From Sedimenticola sp. (GTDB lineage: Bacteria > Pseudomonadota > Gammaproteobacteria > Chromatiales > Chromatiaceae): 64,000 bases of DNA. Under the pieces are notes generated by a model. The model was not told where the DNA came from. It worked only from the letters and a program-made list of their open reading frames with translations, and ran no database searches. Shown here in pieces: positions 27,729 to 37,166 of this stretch (position 1 is its first letter; every line of letters begins with the position of its first letter). The stretch is taken from assembly GCA_026992075.1 (NCBI GenBank), contig JALXAM010000001.1, forward strand, positions 1 to 64,000, read 5' to 3'. The position numbers and the translations under genes were made by a program.

Positions 27729-30044
27729 ATGTCAGACGAAAAGAAATTTGCAGCATACATTTGCACCGGCTGCGGCATCGGTGACCGCCTGGATGCCAGC
27801 CAGCTGGAGAACGTGGCCACCCGCGAGGGCCGCATGAACGTCGTCAAGCAGCACGAGATGCTGTGCAGCAAGGAAGGCGTGCAGATGATCCAGGACGACA
27901 TCGACAACGATGGCGTCAACCACATCGTCATCGCCGCCTGCTCCAAGCGCGCCAAGGTGGAGGCCTTCGCCTTCCCCGAGTCCAAGGTGGCGGTGACCCG
28001 CGCCAACCTCCGTGAAGGAGTGATCTGGGCGCGACCCGACACCGACGAGGCCCGCGAGACCACCCAGGAGATGGCCGAGGACTACATCCGCATGGCCTGC
28101 GGCGAGATCAAGCAGATGAATCCGCCCCAGCCCTCCGGCCAGCAGGAGCGCAACCCCAACATCCTGGTGGTGGGTGGCGGCATCACCGGCATGACCGCCG
28201 CCCTCGAGGCGGCCGCCGCCGGCTACACCGTCCACCTGGTGGAGAAGGAGGGCCAGCTCGGCGGTCACGCCGCCAAGCTGCACAAGCGGGTGCCCTTCAA
28301 GGCGGCCCCCATCGGCACGCCCAACTCCCCCGACGCCAACCTGCCCATGCCGGAGGATACCGGCGTGGCGGAGATGATCGCCGCGGTGGAGTCCAACGAC
28401 AACATCAAGGTCCATCTCAACAGCCGCATCACCAAGACCTCGGGGGCGCCGGGCCGCTTCAGCGTGGACATCTCCACCGAGTCGGGCGACACCGTCACCG
28501 AGAACATCGGCTCCATCATCCAGGCCACCGGCTTCACCCCCTGGGATCCCAGCGGCCTGACCAATCTCCACTATGCCGACTGCCCGGACGTCATCACCCA
28601 GCTGGAGCTGGAGGAGCTGGCCAACGCCGCCGGCGACGGCCCCATCAAGCGCCCCTCCGACGGCAAGGAGGTGAAGGCGGTTCTGTTCGTGCAGGACGTG
28701 GGCCAGAACTCCGACAAGGAGGACGAGCTGCCCTACGACTCCGGCGTGGGCGACCTGGTCTCCATCAAGCAGGCGCTCTACTTCAAGCACCACAACGGGG
28801 ACGACTGCGACACCACCATCTGCTATGACAACCTGCGCACCCCCGGCGCGCCGGGCGAGGACTTCTACCGCTCCGGCCAGAAGAACGGAGTGATCTTCAC
28901 CAAGGCCGACGTCACCGAGGTGGTACCCGGCGACACCCTGACGGTGAAGATGCACGACAAGATCCTCGACGAGGACGCCGAAGTGCACGTGGATCTGGTG
29001 GTGCTGGACGTGGGCATGGTGCCCAACTCCGGTCCCGATCCCTACGCCGCCACCGAGTCCCTGGAGGGGCTGAGCGACGAGGAGCGCGAGGCCGAGCTGG
29101 AGGCCCAGGCCGAGGAGGCCGCCGACGAGACCTCCGTCTCGGTGGAATCGATCCTCAACCTCACCTACCGCCAAGGCACCGACCTGCCGCAGCTGAAGTG
29201 GGGCTTCACCGACTCCCACTTCATCTGCTTCCCCTACGAGACCCGCCGCACCGGCATCTACGCCGCCGGCCCAGTGCGCCGTCCCATGGACATCCGTCAG
29301 GCCCAGGACGACGCCGCCGGCGCCGCCATGAAGGCGATCCAGGAGATCGAGCTGGCCGCACAGGGACGCGCCAACCATCCTCGCACCGGCGACCTCTCCT
29401 TCCCCACCTTCCGCCGCGAGGGCTGCACCCAGTGCAAGCGCTGCACCGTGGAGTGCCCCTTCGGCGCCATCGACGAGGACGAGGAGCGCTACCCGCAGTA
29501 CAACGAGTCGCGCTGCCGCCGCTGCGGCACCTGCATGGGCGCCTGCCCGGTGCGGGTGATCTCCTTCGAGAACTACTCGGTGAACACCGTGGGCGCGCAG
29601 ATCAAGGAGTGCTCCATTCCCGAGGAGTGGGACGAGAAGCCGCGCATCCTGGTGCTGGCCTGCGAGAACGACGCCTATCCAGCGCTGGACCAGGCCGCCA
29701 TCGCCGGCCAGGAGATCAGCCCCTGGGCGCGGGTCATTCCCGTGCGCTGCCTCGGTTCCGTGAGCCTCTCCTGGGTCACCGACGCCCTCAACAACGGCTA
29801 TGACGGCATCATCATGATGGGCTGCAAGCGCGGTGAGGACTACCAGTGCCACTTCGTGCGCGGCTCCGCCATGGCCAACGAGCGCATGGCCAAGGTGGGC
29901 GACACCCTGGAATCGCTCAACCTGGAGCCCGAACGGGTCGTGGTCCACGAAGTCGCCATCACCGACATCGAACGTGCACCGGCGCTGATCAAGGAGATGG
30001 AAGAGACCATCGAGAAGATCGGCCTGAGCCCATTCAAGTTCTGA
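27729..30044 (+). CDS. qmoB: QmoB, HdrA-MvhD-like flavoprotein/iron-sulfur subunit
   Basis: A 771-residue protein with QmoB architecture: an N-terminal cysteine motif (FAAYICTGCGIGDRLD), an FAD-binding loop (NILVVGGGITGMTAALEA near residue 141), two ferredoxin-type [4Fe-4S] motifs (CTQCKRCTVECP and CRRCGTCMGACP, about 563-610), and a C-terminal MvhD/FrhD-like domain (ILVLACENDAYPALDQA...MMGCKRGEDYQCHF). It starts 4 bp after qmoA. It is probably the link between the flavin of QmoA and the heterodisulfide-reductase-like HdrCB module. Confidence 0.9.
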   Translation: MSDEKKFAAYICTGCGIGDRLDASQLENVATREGRMNVVKQHEMLCSKEGVQMIQDDIDNDGVNHIVIAACSKRAKVEAFAFPESKVAVTRANLREGVIWARPDTDEARETTQEMAEDYIRMACGEIKQMNPPQPSGQQERNPNILVVGGGITGMTAALEAAAAGYTVHLVEKEGQLGGHAAKLHKRVPFKAAPIGTPNSPDANLPMPEDTGVAEMIAAVESNDNIKVHLNSRITKTSGAPGRFSVDISTESGDTVTENIGSIIQATGFTPWDPSGLTNLHYADCPDVITQLELEELANAAGDGPIKRPSDGKEVKAVLFVQDVGQNSDKEDELPYDSGVGDLVSIKQALYFKHHNGDDCDTTICYDNLRTPGAPGEDFYRSGQKNGVIFTKADVTEVVPGDTLTVKMHDKILDEDAEVHVDLVVLDVGMVPNSGPDPYAATESLEGLSDEEREAELEAQAEEAADETSVSVESILNLTYRQGTDLPQLKWGFTDSHFICFPYETRRTGIYAAGPVRRPMDIRQAQDDAAGAAMKAIQEIELAAQGRANHPRTGDLSFPTFRREGCTQCKRCTVECPFGAIDEDEERYPQYNESRCRRCGTCMGACPVRVISFENYSVNTVGAQIKECSIPEEWDEKPRILVLACENDAYPALDQAAIAGQEISPWARVIPVRCLGSVSLSWVTDALNNGYDGIIMMGCKRGEDYQCHFVRGSAMANERMAKVGDTLESLNLEPERVVVHEVAITDIERAPALIKEMEETIEKIGLSPFKF

Positions 30045-30058
30045 CGGAGACTTAAGTC

Positions 30059-30682
30059 ATGAGCGATTTGAACCAGAGAATGATCGAGAAGTATCGCAAC
30101 GACTTCCTCAAGGAGGTCGAGGCGAACGTGGAAGAAGGCGAATGGGTGAAGATGTGCATGCAGTGCGGCGTCTGCTCCGGCTCCTGCCCGCTGGGCAAGC
30201 ACTGGGCCCATCCGCCGCAGGAGATCTTCATGATGATCCGTGCTGGCGAGCGGGAGGAGGTGCTCACCTCCGACTCCATGTGGATGTGCACCTCCTGCTA
30301 CAACTGCATCGTGCGCTGCCCGCGTGAGCTGCCCATCACCCACATCATGCACGGCCTGGCCACCTACTCCAAGAAGCTGGGGCTGGTGCCCAAGGGGCAG
30401 CCCACCGCCACCTTCGCCGAGATCTTCTGGAACAACATGATGAAGAAGGGACGGGTGAACGAGCTCAAGCTGGGCCTCTCGCTCTACTTCAAGGACGGCT
30501 TCGGCCAAGGCATCAAGAACGCCATGGCCAACCAGAAGCTGGGCATGGCCATGATGAAGGCCAAGCGCATGAGCCCCGCCGAGCTCTTCGGCGGTCACGG
30601 CATCAAGGATGTCGGTGGCCTGCAGAAGATGATCAAGAAGGCGCAGGAGCTCGAAGACGCTCGCATGAAGAAATTCGACTGA
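30059..30682 (+). CDS. hdrC: HdrC-like iron-sulfur subunit
   Basis: A 207-residue soluble ferredoxin-like protein with two [4Fe-4S] motifs: Cys33-x2-Cys36-x2-Cys39-x3-Cys43 and Cys77-x2-Cys80-x2-Cys83-x3-Cys87. It lacks the membrane-anchor (HdrE-like) domain that QmoC carries fused to this module, so it is HdrC rather than QmoC. It lies in the qmo operon 14 bp after qmoB and 16 bp before hdrB, and would carry electrons between QmoB and HdrB. Confidence 0.87.
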   Translation: MSDLNQRMIEKYRNDFLKEVEANVEEGEWVKMCMQCGVCSGSCPLGKHWAHPPQEIFMMIRAGEREEVLTSDSMWMCTSCYNCIVRCPRELPITHIMHGLATYSKKLGLVPKGQPTATFAEIFWNNMMKKGRVNELKLGLSLYFKDGFGQGIKNAMANQKLGMAMMKAKRMSPAELFGGHGIKDVGGLQKMIKKAQELEDARMKKFD

Positions 30683-30698
30683 CGGAGGCATCCCAAAG

Positions 30699-31598
30699 AT
30701 GGCCAAGTACACCTACTCCTACTACCCGGGGTGCTCCTCCCAGAAGGGCGCCTCTTCTTCCAACCTGATGAAGTCGGTGCAGACCATGTGCGAGGAGCTC
30801 GACGTGGAGCTCAACGAGATCCCGGACTGGAACTGCTGCTCCGCCTCCATCGGCTACGCCAGCGGCTCCGAGCTGCCACGCATCACCCTCTCGGCGCGCA
30901 ACATCGCGCTCTCCGAGCAGCACAACAGCGGCCAGACCATCGTCGCCACCTGCGCCGCCTGCTGGCTCGCCACTCGCGAGGCGGCCGAGCGGCTGGAGCA
31001 CGACCCCCAGCTCAAGGCCGAGGCCGACCAGGCCCTGGCCGAGGCCGGGCTGAAGCTGGAGAACAAGACCCCCATCAAGCACATGGCCGAGGTGCTGGTG
31101 GAGGAGATCGGCTTCGACAACATCAAAGCAGGGGTGAAGAAGCCGCTGGAGGGCATCAAGATCGCCGGCTACGTGGGCTGCCAGACCAATCGCCCCTTCG
31201 GCATCCATGGCGAGTCCTTCGAGAACCCGGTCTACCTGGACCACATGATCGAGGCGGTGGGCGCCGAGTCCATCCCCGATTACGAAAAAAAGGTGCAGTG
31301 CTGTGGCGGCGCCCTGGCCTTCTCCGAGCCGGAGAAGTCCCAGGAGATGATCAAGGGCATCATCGAGGCGGCCTACGACAACGGCGCCGACATGATCGCC
31401 ACCCCCTGCCCGCTGTGCCAGGCCAACGTGGAGATCTACCAGGACCAGATCAACGAAAAGTACAACACCAAGTTCAACATGCCGGTGGTGTACTACAGCC
31501 AGTTGATCTCGGTGGCCTACGGCCGCAGCGCCGAGGACGCCGCCCTGGATGGCCAGATCATCCCGGCCAAGAAGCTGGAGGAGATCGCCAAGAAGTAA
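30699..31598 (+). CDS. hdrB: HdrB-like heterodisulfide reductase subunit (CCG domains)
   Basis: A 299-residue protein with two cysteine-rich CCG-type domains: YYPGCSSQKG (Cys12), NCCSAS (46-47, with Ser instead of Gly) and TCAACW in the first; GYVGCQTNRP, VQCCGGAL and PCPLCQ in the second. In HdrB these cysteines bind the non-cubane [4Fe-4S] clusters that act on disulfides. It is the last gene of the operon, followed by a terminator. No membrane anchor is visible, so how the complex docks to the quinone pool is open. Confidence 0.87.
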   Translation: MAKYTYSYYPGCSSQKGASSSNLMKSVQTMCEELDVELNEIPDWNCCSASIGYASGSELPRITLSARNIALSEQHNSGQTIVATCAACWLATREAAERLEHDPQLKAEADQALAEAGLKLENKTPIKHMAEVLVEEIGFDNIKAGVKKPLEGIKIAGYVGCQTNRPFGIHGESFENPVYLDHMIEAVGAESIPDYEKKVQCCGGALAFSEPEKSQEMIKGIIEAAYDNGADMIATPCPLCQANVEIYQDQINEKYNTKFNMPVVYYSQLISVAYGRSAEDAALDGQIIPAKKLEEIAKK

Positions 31599-31625
31599 GA
31601 TTTCCCACGCTGCCCGCCTTACACC

Positions 31626-31655
31626 AGGCCCCGTTCAACGGGGCCTTTTTCTTTT
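31626..31655 (+). terminator. Rho-independent terminator of the qmo-hdr operon
   Basis: An AGGCCCCG/CGGGGCCT stem with a TTCAA loop and a T5-C-T4 tract. It overlaps the last codons of the convergent kinase-fold gene ending at 31635. Confidence 0.9.
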
Positions 31656-32438
31656 CAGCATTTTGCGCCGTTCCTTGCGGGTCAGGATGTCATCCAGCCG
31701 TCGCCAGATTCGGCGCACCTCTCGGTCAACCCGTTCTTTTCCAAGGTAGGCCAGCAGAAAACGCAGCCGGTCGCTGCGACTGATTCGGGCGGTACGGCGG
31801 TTCAGGGTGTCCAGGTCGCGCAGCATGGCCTGGCGGCGGGTGAGGCGGGGACGCATCTTTTCCAGGTCGATGAGCGTCGCCCGTCGCCGGACCGGGTCGA
31901 TGAAGATGTGCTTGGCGTGGAGCGCGTTGTGGGCCTGGCGCAGCCTGTGGAATCGGCGCAGCAGCGCCGCCACCTCCGGGATCAAGGCCCGACGAAGCTC
32001 GCGGGAGGCTGACCAGCCTTCGGCATGCCATTGTTCGATGAGCCGGTCCAGGGGCTGCTGCCCTTCCAGCTCCCGTGTGGCCAGCACTACCTTCCAGCCT
32101 TGATCACCCATGCGCTCCTGATAGAGCACCAGTTGTGGTGCCGCCACCGCATGGCGCTCCAGCAGCCGCAGGTTGCGCGCCTCGGCGCGAAAGGTGGGCT
32201 CACCCCGGAAAGGATGGCGCCAGCTCTTGCGTAGGTGACTCTCCTGCCGCTTGAGGAAGAGATGAACCTCCCCGCCTCCCGGCAGCTCCAGCGTCACCCG
32301 GGCCACTCCGCTCCAGCCACCACGGCGCTGGTTGGGCGGTTCGAACCAGTCGGCCTCCAGCGTCCACAGCGCCTCGAAGGAGGCCAGCCGGTTATGTTGC
32401 AGGATCTCCCGCCAGCCAGGGGCCAGATAGTCATCCAT
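31635..32438 (-). CDS. Lipopolysaccharide kinase family protein (InaA/Kdo kinase-like fold)
   Basis: A 267-residue protein of the lipopolysaccharide/Kdo kinase family. Kinase-fold features are FLKRQESHL (phosphate-binding lysine), the catalytic-loop-like LHAKHIFIDPVRRRATLIDLEKMRP near residue 200 (HxxH and D replacing HRD/DFG) and a very basic C-terminus. In Pseudomonas similar genes follow rfaP in the LPS core operon. The start MDDYLAPGWREIL is chosen because the upstream extension is poor; it overlaps the rfaP stop. The substrate is probably a core sugar, by position. Confidence 0.78.
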   Translation of the reverse strand: MDDYLAPGWREILQHNRLASFEALWTLEADWFEPPNQRRGGWSGVARVTLELPGGGEVHLFLKRQESHLRKSWRHPFRGEPTFRAEARNLRLLERHAVAAPQLVLYQERMGDQGWKVVLATRELEGQQPLDRLIEQWHAEGWSASRELRRALIPEVAALLRRFHRLRQAHNALHAKHIFIDPVRRRATLIDLEKMRPRLTRRQAMLRDLDTLNRRTARISRSDRLRFLLAYLGKERVDREVRRIWRRLDDILTRKERRKMLKRKRPR

Positions 32439-33234
32439 CAGGAATCCCCTTTCGCGCCAGCGCCCGGGCGCGCTGCTCGCTGGCACGCAGCAGCGCCTGT
32501 TCCGCGGAGAATACCTCCCGCAGGGGCGCATCGAAATAGGTCCGCAAAAAGCGCAACAGGTCCCGCCGGGTGAGCCCGATCTCCAGCGCGGAGAACCAGA
32601 GGCTGCCCAGGTCCTTGGCCCGCCAGCGCAGCGGAACCCGACGCCTCTGCTGCACCCGATGCAGGTCGATGAGATAGAGATGCAGGTCGTCCGCCGCGCC
32701 CGACCAGGGCAGCTGCAGCAGGAAATGGCACAGATAGAGGTCGCGGTGGTTCAGCCCACCCTGGTGCAGTTTCCGGGTGATCAGCGCCACCCGCTCGATG
32801 AGGCGCCATTTCCGCCGGGGCTCCGGCGGATTCTGCTTCCAGTCCGCGCAGTAGCGTTCCAGGCTGACGGTGCTCTCAAGCTCGCGGGTCACCACGAAGG
32901 AGCGCTGCCGCGCCGGGTTCCACCCCTCCCGGCCGTAGGCCTCCAGCCGCATGGTCTCGATTCCCAGTTTTGGCAGCCGCTGCAGCGCCCGCCATTCCGG
33001 TCCGGCCCCCAGCACAGGCAGCCGGCCGCTTGCCAGGTTCTTGAAGATCTCGCCCCAGCCCACGCCCCAGTGGAGCTTGAGAAAATATCCCCGCCCTTGC
33101 AGCTCAAAGCGAAGGGTACGCCTTCCTCTCCCGGGGATCTCCTTGCGCACCAGCCCCTGCACGGCAAAGGCATCCGCCACCTCCTTCCAGGGACGGGGCA
33201 GCCTTGCAGCGAATTCTGGGCGCAACCAGATCAC
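32431..33234 (-). CDS. rfaP: Lipopolysaccharide core heptose(I) kinase
   Basis: RfaP/WaaP phosphorylates HepI of the LPS inner core, which stabilises the outer membrane. The 267-residue protein shows VRKEIPGRGRRTLRFELQGRGYFLKLH near the start, the kinase-like GGLNHRDLYLCHFLLQ with HRD, and LYLIDLHRVQ as the DFG-equivalent. It overlaps waaG by 4 bp (ATGA) upstream and the second kinase-fold gene downstream, within one minus-strand LPS operon. Confidence 0.92.
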   Translation of the reverse strand: MIWLRPEFAARLPRPWKEVADAFAVQGLVRKEIPGRGRRTLRFELQGRGYFLKLHWGVGWGEIFKNLASGRLPVLGAGPEWRALQRLPKLGIETMRLEAYGREGWNPARQRSFVVTRELESTVSLERYCADWKQNPPEPRRKWRLIERVALITRKLHQGGLNHRDLYLCHFLLQLPWSGAADDLHLYLIDLHRVQQRRRVPLRWRAKDLGSLWFSALEIGLTRRDLLRFLRTYFDAPLREVFSAEQALLRASEQRARALARKGIPDG

Positions 33235-34340
33235 GACAGGATGATATCCACCGCCCGGGGGATCCGGCTATAGATGTCCGCGCACTGCCCGAAACGGATG
33301 CCGTTGGCCCGCCATCGCTCCCGCTCGGGGGATTCCAGCATCTCGGCCAGCGCGTGGTTCAGGTCGGCCTGGCGGAAGGGCTCGGAAAGCACCCGGCCAC
33401 ATTGCGCCTCCTCGATGTAGTGGGCATAGCCACAGGTGTTGGTGGTGAGCACCGGCAGGCCGGCGATGGCCGCCTCCAGTAGAATGTTTCCGGTATTCTC
33501 CCGGTAGGCCGGATGGAGCAGAAGGTCCCCCCCCTGCAGGATGCGGGGGATGTCGTCACGGCCCGACAGGATACGGAAACGGTCCGCCACCCCCAGCCGC
33601 CGAGCCAGACGCCGGAAGGGTGCCGCCTTGTCCGTGCCCAGCGCCAGCAGGCGGGTTCGCCGCCGCAACGCCTCCGGCAGCGAGGCCAGCGCGCGCAGGG
33701 AGCGGTCCAGCCCTTTGGTGCGGAAACCCGAGCCGATGCAGAGCACCAGCCGCTCGTCGTTCTCCAGCCCGAACTCCGCCCGGGCCTCCCGCCGCAACCG
33801 GGCGGCGTCCGCACCAGCGCGGCGGTCCGGCAGGATGCCTGGCGGCAGCTCGAAAAAACGCGCTTCCGGCGTGCCGTAATGACGCCGAAAGGCCCCCTTC
33901 TGGGATGCCGAAACCAGAAGGATCCTGGTATCGCTTTCCCGGCCGAAAACCGCGGCCTCCCACTGCAGAAACCATCGGTAACGAGGCAGCCAGCTCACCG
34001 GAAAAGGATACTGCTGTTCCAGCCGTTCCCGCAGGCAGGGATCGGCGGCGTAGTAGAAGTCGAGCCCCGGCATCTGGTTGAAACCCACCACCCGCTCGAT
34101 CCCTGACTCCGCCAACTCCCGCTGCAGGCGCCGGTGAAAGGCGCGGTAGCGGCCGTGGTTGGTGATCCCGTTGACGGGCAGCAGGTGCACCCGGAGCCCC
34201 GGCGGCTGCTCACCCTGCCAGCTCATGGTGTAGAGATGCACCTCGTGCCCCCGGTCCGCACATTCCATGGCCATGCGCAGCATGTTGTTCTGCATGCCGC
34301 CGTGGGGGAAATACTTGAATGCGACGAAGGCCAGCCTCAC
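33231..34340 (-). CDS. waaG: LPS core glycosyltransferase I, WaaG/RfaG
   Basis: GT4-family glucosyltransferase adding the first outer-core hexose to HepII. The 369-residue protein starts at a GTG ([20 protein letters not shown]) that overlaps the waaC stop as GTGA; longer in-frame starts are inside waaC. Features are the N-terminal sugar-acceptor domain and the GT4 donor motif HPAYRENTGNILLEAAIAGLPVLTT near residue 275. Confidence 0.9.
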   Translation of the reverse strand: MRLAFVAFKYFPHGGMQNNMLRMAMECADRGHEVHLYTMSWQGEQPPGLRVHLLPVNGITNHGRYRAFHRRLQRELAESGIERVVGFNQMPGLDFYYAADPCLRERLEQQYPFPVSWLPRYRWFLQWEAAVFGRESDTRILLVSASQKGAFRRHYGTPEARFFELPPGILPDRRAGADAARLRREARAEFGLENDERLVLCIGSGFRTKGLDRSLRALASLPEALRRRTRLLALGTDKAAPFRRLARRLGVADRFRILSGRDDIPRILQGGDLLLHPAYRENTGNILLEAAIAGLPVLTTNTCGYAHYIEEAQCGRVLSEPFRQADLNHALAEMLESPERERWRANGIRFGQCADIYSRIPRAVDIILS

Positions 34341-35353
34341 GAGCAGCGCTCCATCTGCTGCTGCAGGCACCGCCAGACCTGTTCCGGGGAAAGGGATTCG
34401 AAACAGCCCGGTTCCACCACACCCTGTCCGGGACGGGGACAGATCCGCTCCAGGCAGGGGGCGCAGGTGAGGGTGCTCTCCAGATTCTGCTGACAAGGCC
34501 CGATGGCGCCGGTGAGCCCGGTATGGGTGGGCCCGTAGAGGGTCACCGCCGGGGTGCCCACCGCGGCAGCCACATGGGCCAGCCCCGAATCCACCCCCAC
34601 CACACCGGCCGCCCGTTCCAGGCGGGTTTTCAGTTCATCCAGGTCCAGCGGCGACAGCAGTTCGCCCACGCCGCTCGCCTGCCGCAACCGCTGGGCCCGG
34701 GCATGCTCGGCTTCACCGTGCCAGGGCCAGGCCACCTGGTAGCCGGCGGCTCCGGCCAGTCGCGCCAGCTCGATCCAGTAGGACTCCGGCCAGAGCTTGC
34801 TGGGCCAGGTGGTGCCGTGAAGAAAGAGCAGGCTGGGCTGCCGTTCTCCTTCGCTTTTCACCAGGCCATAGTCCGGGTCGCCCTGCGGCAGCGGATAGCC
34901 CAGCGCCTGGGCGATGAGGCGGCGGATGCGCTCGATGGCGTGGAGCTGGCGGCTCACGGCATAACGGTGATGGTAGAAGCTTGCCACCAGCGGCTCCCGG
35001 ATGGAATGCCGGTCGTAACCGGCCACGGGCGCCTCCGCCCAACGGGCCGGCCAGGCGCTCTTGAGCAGCCCCTGGGCATCGATCACCAGGTCGTATTTCT
35101 GTTCAGCCAGGGCACGGCGCAGCGCCCTCACCTCTCCGGAACGCCAGGCCCGCCACGGCGCGCGGCGCCAGCGGCGCAGGGCGATGGGCCAGACCCGCTC
35201 CACCACGGGATGCCAGGCCGGCACCTGCTGGAACGCCTCTTCCACCAGCCAGTGGCAACGGAGGCCGGGCAGCGCGGCAGCCGCGTCGGTGAGCGCGGGA
35301 AAGCTGTGGATCAGATCCCCCAGGGAAGAGGTCTTGACGAGCAGAACCTTCAC
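34337..35353 (-). CDS. waaC: Lipopolysaccharide heptosyltransferase I
   Basis: GT9-family enzyme that adds the first heptose to Kdo of lipid A. The 338-residue protein begins at a GTG ([23 protein letters not shown], the WaaC signature) overlapping the cysC stop by 4 bp. The C-terminal donor site [24 protein letters not shown] is intact. A cysteine-rich segment ([21 protein letters not shown]) follows, similar to that in waaF. Confidence 0.92.
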   Translation of the reverse strand: MKVLLVKTSSLGDLIHSFPALTDAAAALPGLRCHWLVEEAFQQVPAWHPVVERVWPIALRRWRRAPWRAWRSGEVRALRRALAEQKYDLVIDAQGLLKSAWPARWAEAPVAGYDRHSIREPLVASFYHHRYAVSRQLHAIERIRRLIAQALGYPLPQGDPDYGLVKSEGERQPSLLFLHGTTWPSKLWPESYWIELARLAGAAGYQVAWPWHGEAEHARAQRLRQASGVGELLSPLDLDELKTRLERAAGVVGVDSGLAHVAAAVGTPAVTLYGPTHTGLTGAIGPCQQNLESTLTCAPCLERICPRPGQGVVEPGCFESLSPEQVWRCLQQQMERCS

Positions 35354-35949
35354 TCCAGGAGATGGTGCTCCTTGAGGTAATCCATCACCTTGTCCACGCT
35401 CTCCTCCAGGGTTTCGCGATCGGTCTTGAGCCGGATCTCGGGTTTCTCCGGCGCCTCGTAGGGGGAGGAGATGCCGGTGTAGTTGGGAATGAGCCCGGCA
35501 CGCGCCTTGGCGTAGAGCCCCTTCACGTCGCGCTGCTCGCACACCTCCAGGCTGCAGTCGCAGAAGACCTCGATGAAGTCCCCCTCCGGGAAGAGCGCCC
35601 GCACCCGCTGACGCTCGGCGCGGAAAGGTGAGATGAAGGCGGTCATGGCGATCACCCCCGCCTCCACGAAGAGCTTGGTCATCTCGCCGATGCGGCGGAT
35701 GTTTTCGCGCCGGTCCTCCTCGCTGAAACCCAGATCGGAACACAGTCCGTGACGCACGTTGTCGCCGTCGAAGACGAAGGTGCGGCAACCCGCCTGGTGC
35801 AGTCGCTCCTCCACCGCGTGGGCCACGGTGGACTTGCCGGATCCCGACAGGCCGGTGAACCAGAGCACGAAGCTCTTGTGGCCGTTGAGTTTCTCCCGCC
35901 GCTCGCGGGTCACGGTGGCCTGGTGCCACACCACGTTTTCACTTTTCAT
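35350..35949 (-). CDS. cysC: Adenylylsulfate kinase inside the LPS core operon
   Basis: Phosphorylates APS to PAPS. The 199-residue protein has the P-loop GLSGSGKST near residue 33, [19 protein letters not shown] and the lid region [19 protein letters not shown]. It is of normal length, without a fused ATP sulfurylase. The start [14 protein letters not shown] matches the family. It sits between waaF and waaC with overlapping/adjacent ends, so it is cotranscribed with LPS genes. Either PAPS is needed for a sulfated polysaccharide or the position is accidental; no sulfotransferase is in the window. Confidence 0.93.
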   Translation of the reverse strand: MKSENVVWHQATVTRERREKLNGHKSFVLWFTGLSGSGKSTVAHAVEERLHQAGCRTFVFDGDNVRHGLCSDLGFSEEDRRENIRRIGEMTKLFVEAGVIAMTAFISPFRAERQRVRALFPEGDFIEVFCDCSLEVCEQRDVKGLYAKARAGLIPNYTGISSPYEAPEKPEIRLKTDRETLEESVDKVMDYLKEHHLLE

Positions 35950-35951
35950 GT

Positions 35952-36971
35952 TCAATAGGTTCCTTCCAGTCGTTCCAGCGCCGCCTTCACCTCGGGAACG
36001 CCGATCTCCGTGAGACACCGCAGGTGGCCCTTGGGACACACCCGCTCGAAGCAGGGGCTGCATTCCAGCCCCTTGTGCAGAATCTCATGGGGCTCACCCA
36101 GGGGCGGTGTGAAGCCGGGGTCGGAGGAGCCGTAGAGTGCCACCAGGGGCCGGCCCAGCGCCGCGGCCACGTGCATCAGGCCGGAGTCGTTGCTCACCAC
36201 CGCCTCCGCCAGTGAAAGCAGATCCACCGCCTCGGCCAGGCTGGTGCGGCCGGCCAGGTTGATGCAGCCTTCCGCCCGGGAGGCCACATTGTCGCACACC
36301 GTGCGGTCCTTCTCCGAGCCGAACAGCCAAACCTGCCAGCCCCTTTTCCGGTATTCTTGCGCCAGTTCACCAAAGCGGGCCTCGGGCCAGCGCTTGGCCG
36401 GTCCATATTCGGCCCCGGGGCAGAGGGCCAGCAGACGATCCCCCTCCCCTTTGTGCAACTGGTGACGGCGGAGGGCGGCGGCCACATCATCGGAATTCAC
36501 GGAGAGCCGGGGCGGCGGGATCACCGGCAGGGGCTCCCCGGGCTCGAGAGCAAGAGCCACGAAGCGCTGCACGGTCATGGGGAGCTGTCGCTTGTCCAGG
36601 GTGCGCAGGTCGTTGAGCAGACCGTAGCGCATCTCCCCCCGCCAGCCGGTGCGCAGGGGAATGCGCGCCACCCAGGGCACCAGGGCCGATTTCCAGGAAT
36701 TGGGCAGCAGGATGGCCTGCCGGTAGCGCCCCCGCAGCCCCCGTCCCAGGCGCCAGCGCTGGCCGAGCCCCAACCGGCCGTGCCCCACCGGCATCTCGAT
36801 GCCGGATCGCACCTCGGGCATGCGCTCCAGCAGAGGCAGGCTCCAGCCCGGCGCCAGCACGTCGATGGCCCAATCCGGTTGGCGCTCCTTGAGCACCCGG
36901 AACAGGCTCTGGGCCATCACCATGTCGCCCACCCAGGAGGGGCCCACCACCAGAACGGCCGGAGCGCTCAA
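35952..36971 (-). CDS. waaF: Lipopolysaccharide heptosyltransferase II
   Basis: GT9-family enzyme adding the second inner-core heptose, 339 residues. N-terminal [19 protein letters not shown] and the donor site [25 protein letters not shown] are diagnostic. The likely start is a TTG whose last two bases are the first two of the preceding gene's stop (TTGA); no ATG is available near the conserved N-terminus, and the longer in-frame ORF lies in the zf-CHCC gene. Followed by cysC after 2 bp. Confidence 0.9.
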   Translation of the reverse strand: MSAPAVLVVGPSWVGDMVMAQSLFRVLKERQPDWAIDVLAPGWSLPLLERMPEVRSGIEMPVGHGRLGLGQRWRLGRGLRGRYRQAILLPNSWKSALVPWVARIPLRTGWRGEMRYGLLNDLRTLDKRQLPMTVQRFVALALEPGEPLPVIPPPRLSVNSDDVAAALRRHQLHKGEGDRLLALCPGAEYGPAKRWPEARFGELAQEYRKRGWQVWLFGSEKDRTVCDNVASRAEGCINLAGRTSLAEAVDLLSLAEAVVSNDSGLMHVAAALGRPLVALYGSSDPGFTPPLGEPHEILHKGLECSPCFERVCPKGHLRCLTEIGVPEVKAALERLEGTY

Positions 36972-37150
36972 TCCTCCAGCACGTAGCGGGTGCTGCAGTA
37001 GGGGCAGACCGCCTCGCCGGCCTTTTCGATGGGCAGGTAGACCCGTGGGTGCAGGTTCCACACCGGCTCCCCCCGCGGCGGGCAACTCAGGGGCAGCTGC
37101 TCCCGCGTCACCTTCACCACCTGCTCGCTGGTCGCTGTCTGTGCGTTCAT
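36968..37150 (-). CDS. zf-CHCC zinc-finger domain protein
   Basis: A 60-residue protein ending in the zf-CHCC motif: LSCPPRGEPVWNLHPRVYLP then [16 protein letters not shown], giving Cys, His, Cys, Cys ligands. The family resembles the small iron-sulfur/zinc subunit NDUFS6; the bacterial role is unknown. In many gammaproteobacteria it lies between ilvE and waaF, as here. The start MNAQTATSEQ is 16 bp downstream of the ilvE stop. Confidence 0.82.
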   Translation of the reverse strand: MNAQTATSEQVVKVTREQLPLSCPPRGEPVWNLHPRVYLPIEKAGEAVCPYCSTRYVLED

Positions 37151-37166
37151 CGCTTCATCTCTAAAA

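Noticed and set aside
27732-29948. A 738-codon minus-strand open frame opposite qmoB
   Set aside because: Exact shadow of a gene with iron-sulfur and FAD motifs; its translation is a His/Val/Gly-rich low-complexity string.
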